Positions 35,361 to 46,083 of a stretch of 64,000 nucleotides of DNA are shown piece after piece. Numbering within the stretch: position 1 is the stretch's first letter; each line of letters starts with the position of its first letter. The position numbers were made by a program, and so were the translations under genes. Under the pieces are notes generated by a model that was given only the letters and a program-made list of their open reading frames with translations, was not told where the DNA came from and did no database searches. The DNA is from Burkholderia sp. Ax-1724 (lineage in GTDB: Bacteria; Pseudomonadota; Gammaproteobacteria; Burkholderiales; Burkholderiaceae): positions 302,297-366,296 of the forward strand of contig NZ_VWWL01000005.1 of assembly GCF_011752995.1 (NCBI RefSeq), in the 5' to 3' direction.

Positions 35361-35882
35361 TTATGTGGCACCGTTCTGGCGCTTGACCGCCTTGGTGACC
35401 TCATCGCGCAGCGTAAGAGTCATGCCGGTGATGATGTAGAAGCCGTTGCGCCATTCCGGGTCCAGCGCCTGCGTCGCGTCGATTTGCGCCTGGGCCCGTT
35501 CGGTCGCGGTGCCGCCTCGCGCGCTGACGCGTTCGTAATGGCAGGCGGTAAAGAACAGCATGCCATTGGTTGCACGGGCGACGATGCGCCGCGCGCCGCG
35601 ATTGCGCACACCCGGCGTGGCGACCGTGTACTCGAGATACTTGCCGTTGGGGAGATCGCCGAAGCGGTTGCCGAACGACGAGCCGTCTTTCCCCGGATAA
35701 GGAAAGGGCCCATCCGAAATGATCAGGTCGATCGTGCGGCGGGCTTCGGGGGGCAGGCAATCATAGTCGATCGAAAAAAGCGCGTTCCCCATGTTGCCGC
35801 CTCGTCCGAGCATGCCTTGCTTGCGCATGCCTTGCTCTTCGAGTGCATGATCGTAGTGGGTCGTGGTGACGGGTCCGGGCAT
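35361..35882 (-). CDS. Microbial guanyl-specific RNase (RNase Sa/N1-like) domain protein, candidate T6SS effector
   Basis: 173 residues, ATG start with GAGGA upstream. Residues about 48-120 follow the RNase Sa/barnase pattern: RRTIDLIISDGPFPYPGKDG, FGNRFGDLP, KYLEYTVATPGVRNRGARRIV and FFTACHYERV. By comparison with RNase Sa, the expected catalytic residues are present as Glu84, Arg95, Arg99 and His115. Family members cut RNA after G. There is no signal peptide, although most bacterial relatives are secreted, and the N-terminal about 45 residues (THYDHALEEQGMRKQGM) are of unknown type. The C-terminal about 50 residues extend past the RNase fold. Lying next to a T6SS cluster and an NlpC/P60 gene, it is a good candidate for an antibacterial nuclease effector. 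No barstar-like immunity gene was recognised beside it. Fold call fairly good, role inferred. Confidence 0.68.
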   Translation of the reverse strand: MPGPVTTTHYDHALEEQGMRKQGMLGRGGNMGNALFSIDYDCLPPEARRTIDLIISDGPFPYPGKDGSSFGNRFGDLPNGKYLEYTVATPGVRNRGARRIVARATNGMLFFTACHYERVSARGGTATERAQAQIDATQALDPEWRNGFYIITGMTLTLRDEVTKAVKRQNGAT

Positions 35883-35993
35883 GGGCCTGATCCTCGCATG
35901 AAGGGCACAGTGGCGAAAGACGGATTGACATAGGGAAGACGATTCGTAAGTAGAAATTTTGAAGACGTTCGAGGCGCAAGATGCGCGGTGTCG

Positions 35994-36809
35994 TCAACGA
36001 TTCGGGTTCGCCGTTTTTTTTGCCGTTTTTCTGCCTGCTTTTCTGCCTGCTTCCTGCGTTGTCTTTTGCGTGACCTCTTGCGCCGTTTCGGCCATCCTGG
36101 TGGTCTCCTCGAAACGCCGGTTCGCTTCGGCCACTTCCGCGCGAAAGCGCTGCAACGCGCTCAGCGCGAGATCGGGCGGCGTGAGCGCGGCCCATAGCAC
36201 GTCGATCAACTGATCCGCGGTCGCATCGATATCGATCTGCCGGTTCGTCAGCGTCGCATCCCATAGCACGTGCTCCATCGGGCCGAACACCATCGAGCGC
36301 AGCAGGCGCAGCGGCATGTCCGCGCGAATCTGTCCGCTTTGCTGGCCCTCGGCGAGCACGCGCATCAGCGGCGCGGTGTAGCGGCGCTGCAATTCGGTCA
36401 GCGCTTCGCTCAACTCGTGATGACGCGCGCGGCCTTCGGACAGCACGAGCGCGCACAGGTCCGTGCCGTTCACGAGCATCAGCCGCACATGCATGCGCAC
36501 GATGAACGCGAACTGCTGGCGCACGCTGCCGTCGCGCGGCAAGCCCGCTTCGATCGCCTCGATGATCTCGTCGTACCAGTCGCCGATCACGCGCGCGCAG
36601 AGTTCGCGCTTGCCGCGAAAATAGCTGAACACGGTTGCCTCGGAAATGCCGAGGCGCTGCGCGATTTCGGCGGTCGTCGCGTGCTCGTAGCCTTTGGCGG
36701 CGAACACGTCGCGCCCGGCCTGGAGAATTTCCTTCACGCGCTGTTGCGACTTGCGCCCGGCCGGTTCGCGGCGCGAGACGGGGAGTCCGGTCTTAACGGC
36801 AGCGGTCAT
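35994..36809 (-). CDS. liuQ: TetR-family regulator of leucine degradation (LiuQ-like)
   Basis: 271 residues. The N-terminal TetR DNA-binding domain reads KEILQAGRDVFAAKGYEHATTAEIAQRLGISEATVFSYFRGKRELCARV (about 24-75). A ligand-binding helical domain follows. The last about 20 residues are a histone-like basic tail (AGRKAGRKTAKKT) encoded by a repetitive stretch at 36010-36060. It is divergent from liuA. Published comparative work assigns a TetR regulator called LiuQ to the liu genes of beta-proteobacteria, and position plus a palindrome over the liuA promoter (36944-36961) fit that. The name is therefore by context; TetR membership is certain. The basic tail is unusual for the family and may add non-specific DNA contact. 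Confidence 0.75.
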   Translation of the reverse strand: MTAAVKTGLPVSRREPAGRKSQQRVKEILQAGRDVFAAKGYEHATTAEIAQRLGISEATVFSYFRGKRELCARVIGDWYDEIIEAIEAGLPRDGSVRQQFAFIVRMHVRLMLVNGTDLCALVLSEGRARHHELSEALTELQRRYTAPLMRVLAEGQQSGQIRADMPLRLLRSMVFGPMEHVLWDATLTNRQIDIDATADQLIDVLWAALTPPDLALSALQRFRAEVAEANRRFEETTRMAETAQEVTQKTTQEAGRKAGRKTAKKTANPNR

Positions 36810-36943
36810 GTGAGTCGGATTCAGATTTGTGGAGCCGGTTAGCGCAGGAAATACAGATTTCGATGTCTGATCGTCGCGATACTAGCACCTAATTGGCGCC
36901 CGATGCCGGTTCGTAAATTTCTGAGTCACGCTCAAAAATACCT

Positions 36944-36961
36944 ATTGACGCATACGTCAAT
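36944..36961. promoter_or_regulatory. Palindromic operator for the TetR (LiuQ-like) regulator
   Basis: ATTGACG (36944-36950) and CGTCAAT (36955-36961) are exact inverted arms around CATA. It lies between the divergent TetR and liuA genes and covers the predicted -35 box of liuA, so binding would block RNA polymerase. Confidence 0.7.
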
Positions 36962-36973
36962 CTGGCGTGAAAT
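36945..36973 (+). promoter_or_regulatory. Predicted sigma-70 promoter of the liu operon
   Basis: TTGACG (36945-36950), then 17 bases, then TGAAAT (36968-36973). The spacing is optimal. The -35 element is embedded in the palindromic operator. The liuA ATG is at 37067, leaving a leader of about 85 bases. Confidence 0.5.
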
Positions 36974-37066
36974 GCGCGTTGATACGTTTGGGCGTGCGAT
37001 GCGCGTGGTTTGGGCGTGCACAGCGCGAGCCGCGCCCGGCCGCCAATGAACTCAGGAGATACCGCA

Positions 37067-38248
37067 ATGCGCAATCTGCCCGGTTTGCAGTTCCCGCTCG
37101 GCGAAGAAATCGAAATGCTGCGTGACAGCATCGCCTCGTTCGCCGCCAAAGAAATCGCGCCGCGCGCGGCGGAAATCGATCGCACCGATCAGTTCCCGAT
37201 GGACCTGTGGCGCAAGTTCGGCGACCTCGGCGTGCTCGGCATGACCGTCGCCGAGGAATACGGCGGCGCGAACATGGGCTATACCGCGCATATGGTCGCG
37301 ATGGAGGAGATTTCGCGCGCGTCGGCCTCGGTGGGTCTTTCTTACGGTGCGCATTCGAATCTGTGCGTGAACCAGATTCATCGCAACGGCACGGACGCGC
37401 AGAAGCGCCAGTATCTGCCGAAGCTCGTCTCGGGCGAACACGTCGGCGCGCTCGCGATGAGCGAGCCGAACGCGGGCTCGGACGTCGTCAGCATGAAGCT
37501 GCGCGCCGAGAAGAAGGGCGACCGCTATGTGCTCAACGGCACCAAGATGTGGATCACGAACGGTCCCGATTGCGACACGCTGGTGGTCTATGCGAAGACC
37601 GATCCCGAGGCGAATTCGCGCGGCATTACCGCGTTTATCGTCGAGAAGGGCATGCAGGGTTTCTCGGTCGCGCAGAAGCTCGACAAGCTCGGCATGCGCG
37701 GCTCGCATACGGGCGAACTCGTGTTTCAGGACGTCGAGGTGCCGGAAGAAAACATTCTCGGCCAGCTCAACGGTGGCGTGAAAGTGCTGATGAGCGGCCT
37801 CGACTACGAACGTGCGGTGCTCGCGGGCGGCCCGACCGGCATCATGGTCGCGGTGATGGACGCGGTCGTGCCGTATATCCACGACCGCAGGCAGTTCGGC
37901 CAGTCGATCGGCGAATTCCAGCTGATCCAGGGCAAGGTCGCCGATCTCTATACGACGCTGCAGGCCTGTCGCGCGTATCTGTACGCCGTGGGGCGTCAGC
38001 TCGACACGCTCGGTAGCGGGCACGTGCGCCAGGTGCGCAAGGACTGCGCGGGCGTGATTCTCTATACCGCCGAAAAAGCGACGTGGATGGCCGGCGAGGC
38101 GATCCAGATTCTCGGCGGCAATGGCTATATCAATGAGTATCCGGTCGGGCGTTTGTGGCGCGATGCGAAGCTCTATGAAATCGGCGCGGGCACGAGCGAG
38201 ATTCGTCGCATGCTGATCGGGCGCGAGCTGTTTGCCGAGACTTTGTGA
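37067..38248 (+). CDS. liuA: Isovaleryl-CoA dehydrogenase
   Basis: 393 residues from ATG 37067, with CAGGAG 9 bases upstream. Acyl-CoA dehydrogenase signatures are present: [43 protein letters not shown] (FAD/substrate), [19 protein letters not shown] and the C-terminal [42 protein letters not shown]. Position of the catalytic Glu in [11 protein letters not shown] fits the isovaleryl-CoA branch, where the base sits on an internal helix. It oxidises isovaleryl-CoA to 3-methylcrotonyl-CoA in leucine breakdown, passing electrons to ETF. First gene of liuABCD. Confidence 0.92.
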   Translation: MRNLPGLQFPLGEEIEMLRDSIASFAAKEIAPRAAEIDRTDQFPMDLWRKFGDLGVLGMTVAEEYGGANMGYTAHMVAMEEISRASASVGLSYGAHSNLCVNQIHRNGTDAQKRQYLPKLVSGEHVGALAMSEPNAGSDVVSMKLRAEKKGDRYVLNGTKMWITNGPDCDTLVVYAKTDPEANSRGITAFIVEKGMQGFSVAQKLDKLGMRGSHTGELVFQDVEVPEENILGQLNGGVKVLMSGLDYERAVLAGGPTGIMVAVMDAVVPYIHDRRQFGQSIGEFQLIQGKVADLYTTLQACRAYLYAVGRQLDTLGSGHVRQVRKDCAGVILYTAEKATWMAGEAIQILGGNGYINEYPVGRLWRDAKLYEIGAGTSEIRRMLIGRELFAETL

Positions 38249-38303
38249 CGCAAGTGCGCATGCGTTGCGGCGTCATGGCGTCGTGCGTTGTGGCGTGCTT
38301 GTT

Positions 38304-38350
38304 GGCCCATAAAGTCGGCCTATAGTCGGCCCTAAAGTCGGCCCATAAAA
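38304..38350. repeat. Degenerate 11-13-bp tandem repeats in the liuA-liuB gap
   Basis: Four adjacent units of the form GGCCYATAAAGTC (with variants TATAGTC and CTAAAGTC) fill the gap before liuB. Function unknown; likely replication slippage. Confidence 0.65.
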
Positions 38351-38372
38351 AGCGGCAACCTGGAGTCACTTC

Positions 38373-39980
38373 ATGCCGATCATCGAATCCAAGCTGAACC
38401 CGCGTTCCGATGACTTCCGCGCGAATGCGGCGGCGCTCGAAGCGCTCGTCGCCGATCTGCGCGCGAAGGTCGAACTGCTGGCGCAGGGCGGCGGCCAGGC
38501 CGCGCGCGACAAGCACACGAGCCGCGGCAAGCTGCTGCCGCGCGAGCGCATTGCGCAACTGCTCGACCCGGGTACGCCGTTCCTCGAATTCTCGCAACTG
38601 GCCGCCTACGGCATGTACAACGACGACGCGCCGGGCGCGGGCGTCATCACCGGGATTGGCCGCGTTGCCGGGCAGGAGTGCGTGATCGTCTGCAACGACG
38701 CGACGGTCAAGGGCGGCACCTACTATCCGGTCACCGTCAAGAAGCATGTACGCGCGCAGGAAATCGCCAGCGAGAACCGCTTGCCGTGCGTGTATCTGGT
38801 CGATTCGGGCGGCGCGAATCTGCCGAATCAGGACGACGTGTTCCCCGATCGCGACCACTTCGGCCGCATCTTCTACAACCAGGCGAATCTGTCGGCGGCC
38901 GGCATTCCCCAGATCGCGGTCGTGATGGGTTCGTGCACGGCGGGCGGCGCCTACGTGCCGGCGATGAGCGACGAGTCGATCATCGTGAAGAACCAGGGGA
39001 CGATTTTTCTCGGCGGCCCGCCGCTCGTGAAGGCCGCGACCGGCGAAGTGGTGAGCGCCGAGGACCTCGGCGGCGGCGACGTGCATACGCGCCTCTCGGG
39101 TGTCGTCGATCATCTCGCACAGAACGACGCGCATGCGCTTGCGATTGCGCGCAGCATCGTCGGCAATCTGAATCGCGTGAAGCCGGTGCCGCTCGTGTTG
39201 CAGGAGCCGAAGCCGCCACGCCATGACGTGACGAGTATCTACGGCGTGATTCCGGTCGATACGAGAAAGCCTTTCGATATCCGCGAGGTAATTGCGCGCA
39301 TCGTCGACGACTCGGCCTTCGACGAATTCAAGGCCCGCTACGGCACGACGCTCGTGTGCGGTTTTGCGCATATCTGGGGACATCCGGTCGGCATCGTCGC
39401 GAACAACGGCATCCTGTTTTCGGAGTCGGCGCTCAAGGGCACGCACTTCATCGAGTTGTGCTGCCAGCGCAAGATTCCGCTCGTGTTTCTGCAGAACATC
39501 ACGGGCTTCATGGTCGGGCGCAAATACGAAAACGAAGGCATCGCGAGAAACGGCGCGAAGATGGTGACGGCCGTGGCGACGGCGAAGGTGCCGAAGTTCA
39601 CGGTCATCATCGGCGGTTCGTTCGGCGCGGGCAACTACGGCATGTGCGGCCGCGCGTATTCGCCGCGTTTTCTGTGGATGTGGCCGAACGCGCGCATCTC
39701 GGTGATGGGCGGCGAGCAGGCCGCGTCGGTGCTGGCCACGGTCAAGCGCGACGGCATCGAGAGCCGGGGCGGCGCATGGAGCGCCGAAGAGGAAGAGGCG
39801 TTCAAGCAGCCGATTCGCGAGCAATACGAGCATCAGGGGCACCCGTACTATGCAAGCGCGCGTCTGTGGGACGACGGCGTGATCGATCCGGCGCAAACGC
39901 GCGACGTGCTCGGTCTCGGCCTCTCGGCCGCGATGAACGCGCCGATCGAAGACACGCGCTTCGGCGTGTTCAGAATGTGA
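38373..39980 (+). CDS. liuB: Methylcrotonyl-CoA carboxylase, carboxyltransferase (beta) subunit
   Basis: 535 residues, start [22 protein letters not shown] with TGGAG 8 bases upstream. Carboxyltransferase hallmarks are [32 protein letters not shown], the [23 protein letters not shown] segment typical of MCC rather than propionyl-CoA carboxylase, [17 protein letters not shown], and [35 protein letters not shown]. It transfers CO2 from biotin to 3-methylcrotonyl-CoA. It works with the biotin-carrying subunit encoded by liuD two genes downstream. Full length for the family. Confidence 0.95.
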   Translation: MPIIESKLNPRSDDFRANAAALEALVADLRAKVELLAQGGGQAARDKHTSRGKLLPRERIAQLLDPGTPFLEFSQLAAYGMYNDDAPGAGVITGIGRVAGQECVIVCNDATVKGGTYYPVTVKKHVRAQEIASENRLPCVYLVDSGGANLPNQDDVFPDRDHFGRIFYNQANLSAAGIPQIAVVMGSCTAGGAYVPAMSDESIIVKNQGTIFLGGPPLVKAATGEVVSAEDLGGGDVHTRLSGVVDHLAQNDAHALAIARSIVGNLNRVKPVPLVLQEPKPPRHDVTSIYGVIPVDTRKPFDIREVIARIVDDSAFDEFKARYGTTLVCGFAHIWGHPVGIVANNGILFSESALKGTHFIELCCQRKIPLVFLQNITGFMVGRKYENEGIARNGAKMVTAVATAKVPKFTVIIGGSFGAGNYGMCGRAYSPRFLWMWPNARISVMGGEQAASVLATVKRDGIESRGGAWSAEEEEAFKQPIREQYEHQGHPYYASARLWDDGVIDPAQTRDVLGLGLSAAMNAPIEDTRFGVFRM

Positions 39981-40032
39981 TGGCGCGCCACGACGCGATG
40001 ATGCGGGAAAGCCCGGTAAAGGAGCACAACGC

Positions 40033-40818
40033 ATGCAATACGAAACGCTGAAGTTCGAAGTGGCCGGCCAGGTTGCGACGCTCACGCTGAATCGCCCGGA
40101 CGTGCGCAACGCGTTCAACGAAACGATGATCGCCGAACTGACCTCGGCATTCACCGCACTCGATGCGCGCGACGACGTGCGGGCGGTCGTGCTGGCCGCG
40201 AACGGCAAGGCGTTCTGCGCGGGCGCCGACCTGAACTGGATGAAGCAGATGGCCGGCTATTCGGACGACGAGAACCGCGCCGATGCGATGCGGCTCGCGA
40301 ACATGCTGGCAGCCGTGTACCGCTGCAACAAGCCGGTGATCGCGCGCGTGCAGGGCGACGCGTACGCGGGCGGCATGGGCCTGATCTCGGCCTGCGATAT
40401 CGTCGTCGCGGTGGACAGCGCGCATTTCTGCCTCTCCGAAGCGCGGCTCGGCCTGATTCCGGCCACGATCGCGCCCTACGTGATTCGCGCGCTCGGCGAG
40501 CAGGCGGCGCGGCGCTATTTCGTCACGGCCGAAGCGTTCGACTGCGCGACCGCGTGGCGTCTCGGTCTGGTCAGCGAAGCGGTGAGCGCGGCGCAACTCG
40601 ACGCGAGCGTCGCGCAACTCGCGCAAACGCTGTGCGCGAACGGACCGCAAGCGGTGCGAGCCTGCAAGCGGCTCGTGCAGGACGTCGCGGGCCGCGAACT
40701 GAACGACGCGCTGATCGAAGACACCGCCGCGCGCATCGCGCGCACACGCGCCGGCGCGGAAGGCCGCGAAGGCATCGCGTCGTTCCTCGACAAGCGCGCG
40801 CCGTCCTGGCGCGGCTGA
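40033..40818 (+). CDS. liuC: Methylglutaconyl-CoA hydratase (enoyl-CoA hydratase family)
   Basis: 261 residues; AAAGGAG lies 8 bases before the ATG. Crotonase-fold landmarks are LTLNRPDVRNAFNETMI, the oxyanion-hole ANGKAFCAGADLNWM, and QGDAYAGGMGLISACDIVVA with FCLSEARLGLIPATIAPYVI (catalytic Glu region). In the liu pathway it hydrates 3-methylglutaconyl-CoA to HMG-CoA. The assignment within the large crotonase family rests on its place between the two MCC subunit genes. The final step enzyme, HMG-CoA lyase (LiuE), is not in this window. Confidence 0.88.
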   Translation: MQYETLKFEVAGQVATLTLNRPDVRNAFNETMIAELTSAFTALDARDDVRAVVLAANGKAFCAGADLNWMKQMAGYSDDENRADAMRLANMLAAVYRCNKPVIARVQGDAYAGGMGLISACDIVVAVDSAHFCLSEARLGLIPATIAPYVIRALGEQAARRYFVTAEAFDCATAWRLGLVSEAVSAAQLDASVAQLAQTLCANGPQAVRACKRLVQDVAGRELNDALIEDTAARIARTRAGAEGREGIASFLDKRAPSWRG

Positions 40819-40861
40819 CACAGCAACCCGGCGCCGAACCGCACACTTCATCGAGACACTC

Positions 40862-42910
<2,049 letters not shown>

Positions 42911-42953
42911 GCGCGCACCTGGGGGAAACGCTTAAAGCAAGGCGAGTGTAAGA

Positions 42954-42989
42954 AGCGGCGCCGCGCGCTTCGCTTTCGCGCGGGCCGCT
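42954..42989. terminator. Strong stem-loop between convergent liuD and DUF1488 genes
   Basis: AGCGGC-G-CCGCGCG (42954-42967) pairs with CGCGCGG-GCCGCT (42977-42989) around a 9-base loop with one bulged G. There is no T-run, but position between converging stops favours a bidirectional terminator or REP-like element. Confidence 0.55.
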
Positions 42990-43008
42990 GCGTGCGGTGA
43001 CACTGTGC

Positions 43009-43287
43009 CTAATGTCTGACCAAACGGAATTCGTCGAGATCGAGCCGTACCGATTCGGTCGGCACGAACTTCCATCTCTGCGCGGCAACCGAAAGAATTT
43101 CCTGCTGCGCATCCTCGAATGCGACGAGCAGGTCCTGCTTGCGCCGGCTCGCCGCGCCGCAGAACTTCACGAGCGCATCGGCGCTGACCTCGAAAATCTG
43201 CGCGCGATCGTCGCAGCACACGCGGAACGCGACCGTCGCGCATTCCGTGACACAGGGCCGGAACCCTTCATCGACATAGACCGACAT
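43009..43287 (-). CDS. Small DUF1488-like protein
   Basis: 92 residues from ATG 43287 (MSVYVDEGFRPCVTECATVAFRV), chosen because AAGGAG lies about 9 bases upstream; a longer frame upstream has no features. The protein is compact and soluble, with three cysteines early on (CVTEC, VCCDD), and the pattern VAFRVCCDDRAQIFEVSADALVKFCG resembles the DUF1488 family of small proteins of unknown function. It stands alone, convergent with liuD. Confidence 0.6.
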   Translation of the reverse strand: MSVYVDEGFRPCVTECATVAFRVCCDDRAQIFEVSADALVKFCGAASRRKQDLLVAFEDAQQEILSVAAQRWKFVPTESVRLDLDEFRLVRH

Positions 43288-43756
43288 GGCGAACTCCTTC
43301 GGACGCCTGAATCGACAGGATGACAAACCGCGCCTGCCTGGTCTGTGGGTGAACCGGCATTGACGGCGAAATGCCCGGCGCCGCGTCACGCGCGACGACC
43401 GGCTGCTAGTGAAAGATTGCCAGAAGCTGGCTCGGCGTGCAGAGCGCGCACAGCCGATTTTTGCTCAGAGGATGCTTAAAAAATTCGCCGTGAAGTGAGC
43501 GCTGAATCGCGCCCGCGCCATGCATGGGCCGCACATGGGCCACGGAGATGGCGCCCGGCATAATTTCGTTCGCACGGACTTCGGCAAACTTCATTCTGCG
43601 CCGAAGTCATTTCATTATGATTATTCGCGCGGCCGGTGCACAGGACGGTGTCACGACGGCGTCATGCTATGTCTGTTTTCGGTCAGGCTTCGGCACGGCG
43701 CGCGGTGGCTGCCCGCATCACCGCGCGAAAACGTCGGCCCGTTATCGGGCGGCTCG
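43288..43756. other. Gene-free stretch of 469 bases
   Basis: Between the DUF1488-like start and the end of the TIM-barrel gene no convincing gene was found. One 62-codon minus-strand frame (43406-43594) has no recognisable motif or good ribosome site. No clear promoter or repeat was identified beyond the upstream region of the small gene. Confidence 0.4.
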
Positions 43757-44557
43757 TTACAGGTTCTTCGCCGCAACGAGCGCGCGTCGTGCCCATTCCT
43801 CGTAGCCGAGCGCGGGGATGCGAAAGTCATTGGGCAGTTCGATGGAGACCGGCAGGCCGGCGGGCGTGCTCGACAACAACGCCTTCAGGTCGATGCCCCC
43901 TTCTCCCGGCAGCAAACGTTCGTGACGCGCGGTATGGATCACGCTGTCCATCGTCGGCGGAATGCCGGCCGGGCAATCGCATAGCTGGAGATAGTGCAGC
44001 AGATCGCCGGGTAGCGCCCGCAGGTCGTCGAGCGACGTATTGGAGCGTTCGAAGTGCACCGCGTCGATCAGGATGCCCGCATTGGCCGGCCGGCCCGCGA
44101 GCTTGACGATGCGCTGCGCGTCGGCGGCATTGCGGACCGTCGACCAGGGCATGAATTCCAGATCGGCATTGAGCCCGAACGGCCTGGCCGCCTCGCAGAA
44201 CCTCGCATAGGAATCGGCGAGGCGCTGCTCGTCGGGATCGCCGCCACCGACGAGAATGCTGCGGGCGCCGAGTTCGGCCGCCGTTTCCAGAAAGCTGCTG
44301 TAGTGGTCGACCGAAAACGTTCCGTACAGCCACACGATCTCGACGTCGAATACCTGCACGCCGGTGTCGCGCATGCAGGCGAGCGTCTCGCGCAGCATGT
44401 CGCGATCGTTCATCAGCGGGTAGGCCGGGGCGCCGGGCAGCGCGGGAATCAGGCGCAGGCCGACGCAGTCGTAGCCGGTGCGGGCGGCAACGCGTATCGC
44501 ATCCGCGGGGGCGAGATGCAATACCGTAAGGTGGGCTAAGGAATACTGTCTTTCCAT
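43757..44557 (-). CDS. Sugar phosphate isomerase/epimerase-like TIM-barrel protein
   Basis: 266 residues from ATG 44557 (MERQYSLAHLTVLHLAPADAIRVA). The upstream extension of the frame has no similarity and runs into a hairpin. AP-endonuclease-2/xylose-isomerase-like barrel features are DCVGLRLIPALPG, VQVFDVEIVWLYG, LGARSILVGGGDPDE, LNADLEFMPWSTVRN (metal ligand Glu), GILIDAVHFERSN (Asp and His ligands), and LLPGEGGIDLKALL with VSIELPND near the end. These enzymes isomerise sugars or inositols or act as dehydratases such as 3-dehydroshikimate dehydratase. Its substrate is unknown. It is the last gene of the operon with the MFS permease and DUF4286 protein. Confidence 0.8.
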   Translation of the reverse strand: MERQYSLAHLTVLHLAPADAIRVAARTGYDCVGLRLIPALPGAPAYPLMNDRDMLRETLACMRDTGVQVFDVEIVWLYGTFSVDHYSSFLETAAELGARSILVGGGDPDEQRLADSYARFCEAARPFGLNADLEFMPWSTVRNAADAQRIVKLAGRPANAGILIDAVHFERSNTSLDDLRALPGDLLHYLQLCDCPAGIPPTMDSVIHTARHERLLPGEGGIDLKALLSSTPAGLPVSIELPNDFRIPALGYEEWARRALVAAKNL

Positions 44558-44600
44558 GATGTCCAGTCGATACCTGAAGTCTGCGAGGGTCGGCACGCGC

Positions 44601-44637
44601 CGTGGCGTAGCATGGCGCGATGCCACGCTACGCCACG
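44601..44637. terminator. Long stem-loop between the MFS and TIM-barrel genes
   Basis: CGTGGCGTAGC-A-TGGC (44601-44616) pairs with GCCA-C-GCTACGCCACG (44622-44637): 15 pairs with one mismatch and a 5-base loop. No T-run, so an RNA-stabilising or attenuating hairpin within the minus-strand operon is more likely than full termination. Confidence 0.55.
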
Positions 44638-44650
44638 CGATCGTGCCGGC

Positions 44651-45982
44651 TCAATCGGCTGCGTTCGTGATGGCCGCGCCGCGCGGCAGGAAGAGGAACA
44701 GCAAGGCGCCGAGGAACGTCGTGAACGCCAGCGCAACCGTGCCAAGGTCGGCGGAACCGAACAGCGATACCGTGATCGAGCGGATATTGGGCGCGAAGAA
44801 CCCACCGAGGTTGCCGATCGCGTTGACGGCGGCAATGCCGGCGACGGCCGACATCCCGCCGAGATATTTGGTCAGCGACTGCCAGAAGATCGGCTGCGAC
44901 CCATACAGGCCCGCGAGCGAGAAGCACAGCGCGGCCACCGCCAGCGTCGGCGAATGCGAGAGCGAGCCGAGCAGGCCGATGGCGGCCGCCACGAGGCCGG
45001 CGGCGCCCCACCAGCGGCTGCGCTGGTATTTGTTGGCGAGCGAGGGCAATACCAGCACGGCGATCAGCGCGCAGAACCACGGCAATGCCACGATCACGCC
45101 GACCAGTGCGCCGGTGTTTTGTCCAATGAGCTTCGCGACCTGCGAGGGCATGAAAAACTGGATCACGGTATTGGTCATCACGATCAGAATGTACGTGATG
45201 ATGAAGCGCAGCAGTCCGACGTCGCGCAGGCAGGCCAGTATGCTGTGCGGGCCCGCCGCGATCTTTTTGCGTTCCTCTTCCTCGATGGCCGCCGTCAGTG
45301 CGTTGCGTTCGCGCTGATCGAGCCACGGTGCGTTTTGCGGTTTGTCGCTGAGATAGAAAAACGCCCAGATGCCGACCACGACCGAGGCGAGCCCCTCGAT
45401 GACGAACATCCACTGGTACGCCTCAAGACCGAGATGCGCACCGATGCCGAGGATCGCGCTGGAGATCGGCGCGCCGATGACGAACGAGAGCGGTGTGCCG
45501 CAATAGAACAGCGCGATGATCGGCAGACGCCATTTCGCCGGGAACCAGAAAGTCAGGAACAGGACCATGCCGGGGAAGAACCCGGCTTCGGCCGCGCCCA
45601 GCAGGAGCCGCTGGAGATAGAACGAGACGTTGCCGTTGATGAAGGCCGCGCCGGTGGAGATGATGCCCCAGGTGACCATGATCCGGCACATCCAGATCTT
45701 CGCGCCGAAACGGTTGAGGCCGAGATTGCTCGGTACTTCGAAGAGAAAATATGTGATGAAAAACAGCCCGGCGCCGAAGGCATAAGAGGCGTCGCTGATG
45801 CCCGTCGCGTCCTGCAGATGCGCTTTGGCGAAGCCGACGTTGACCCGGTCGATGAACGCGAGGACGAACATCAGCAGCAGGAACGGCACCAGCCTGTTTC
45901 TAGCCTTGACGACCGCGCGCTCGAGGGTTTGGGCCTGCTGCATCGCATCGTCGGCAAACGATCCGACATTGACGTCTGACAT
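44651..45982 (-). CDS. MFS permease, anion:cation symporter (ACS) family
   Basis: 443 residues with 12 predicted transmembrane segments. The N-terminal RNRLVPFLLLMFVLAFIDRVNVGFAKAHLQ and LGLNRFGAKIWMCRIMVTWGIISTGAAF (loop 2-3) are typical of the ACS family (tartrate, glucarate, phthalate and similar organic acids). A cytoplasmic central loop (LSDKPQNAPWLDQRERNALTAAIEEEERKK) separates the two halves. Expected in the inner membrane as a proton symporter for an organic acid. Placed between a DUF4286 gene and a TIM-barrel isomerase, it probably imports the substrate of that module. The substrate cannot be told from sequence. Confidence 0.88.
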   Translation of the reverse strand: MSDVNVGSFADDAMQQAQTLERAVVKARNRLVPFLLLMFVLAFIDRVNVGFAKAHLQDATGISDASYAFGAGLFFITYFLFEVPSNLGLNRFGAKIWMCRIMVTWGIISTGAAFINGNVSFYLQRLLLGAAEAGFFPGMVLFLTFWFPAKWRLPIIALFYCGTPLSFVIGAPISSAILGIGAHLGLEAYQWMFVIEGLASVVVGIWAFFYLSDKPQNAPWLDQRERNALTAAIEEEERKKIAAGPHSILACLRDVGLLRFIITYILIVMTNTVIQFFMPSQVAKLIGQNTGALVGVIVALPWFCALIAVLVLPSLANKYQRSRWWGAAGLVAAAIGLLGSLSHSPTLAVAALCFSLAGLYGSQPIFWQSLTKYLGGMSAVAGIAAVNAIGNLGGFFAPNIRSITVSLFGSADLGTVALAFTTFLGALLFLFLPRGAAITNAAD

Positions 45983-46020
45983 ATGCTGTCTCCTGAATTG
46001 TCATGGGCCTGGGTGTGCGG

Positions 46021-46058
46021 CATGCCGCAGCGCGAGACCCGGCTCGCGACGCGGCATG
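46021..46058. terminator. Long stem-loop between the DUF4286 and MFS genes
   Basis: CATGCCGC-AG-CGCGAG (46021-46036) pairs with CTCGCG-AC-GCGGCATG (46043-46058) with a 6-base loop and one 2x2 internal mismatch. Second strong hairpin within the same operon, again at a gene junction. The spacer also has an 11-bp direct repeat CATGGGCCTGG at its two ends. Confidence 0.55.
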
Positions 46059-46083
46059 GCCGTGCATCGGCATGGGCCTGGAA

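Noticed and set aside
43406..43594. 62-codon minus-strand frame in a gene-free stretch
   Set aside because: No good ribosome site and no recognisable similarity; could not be supported.
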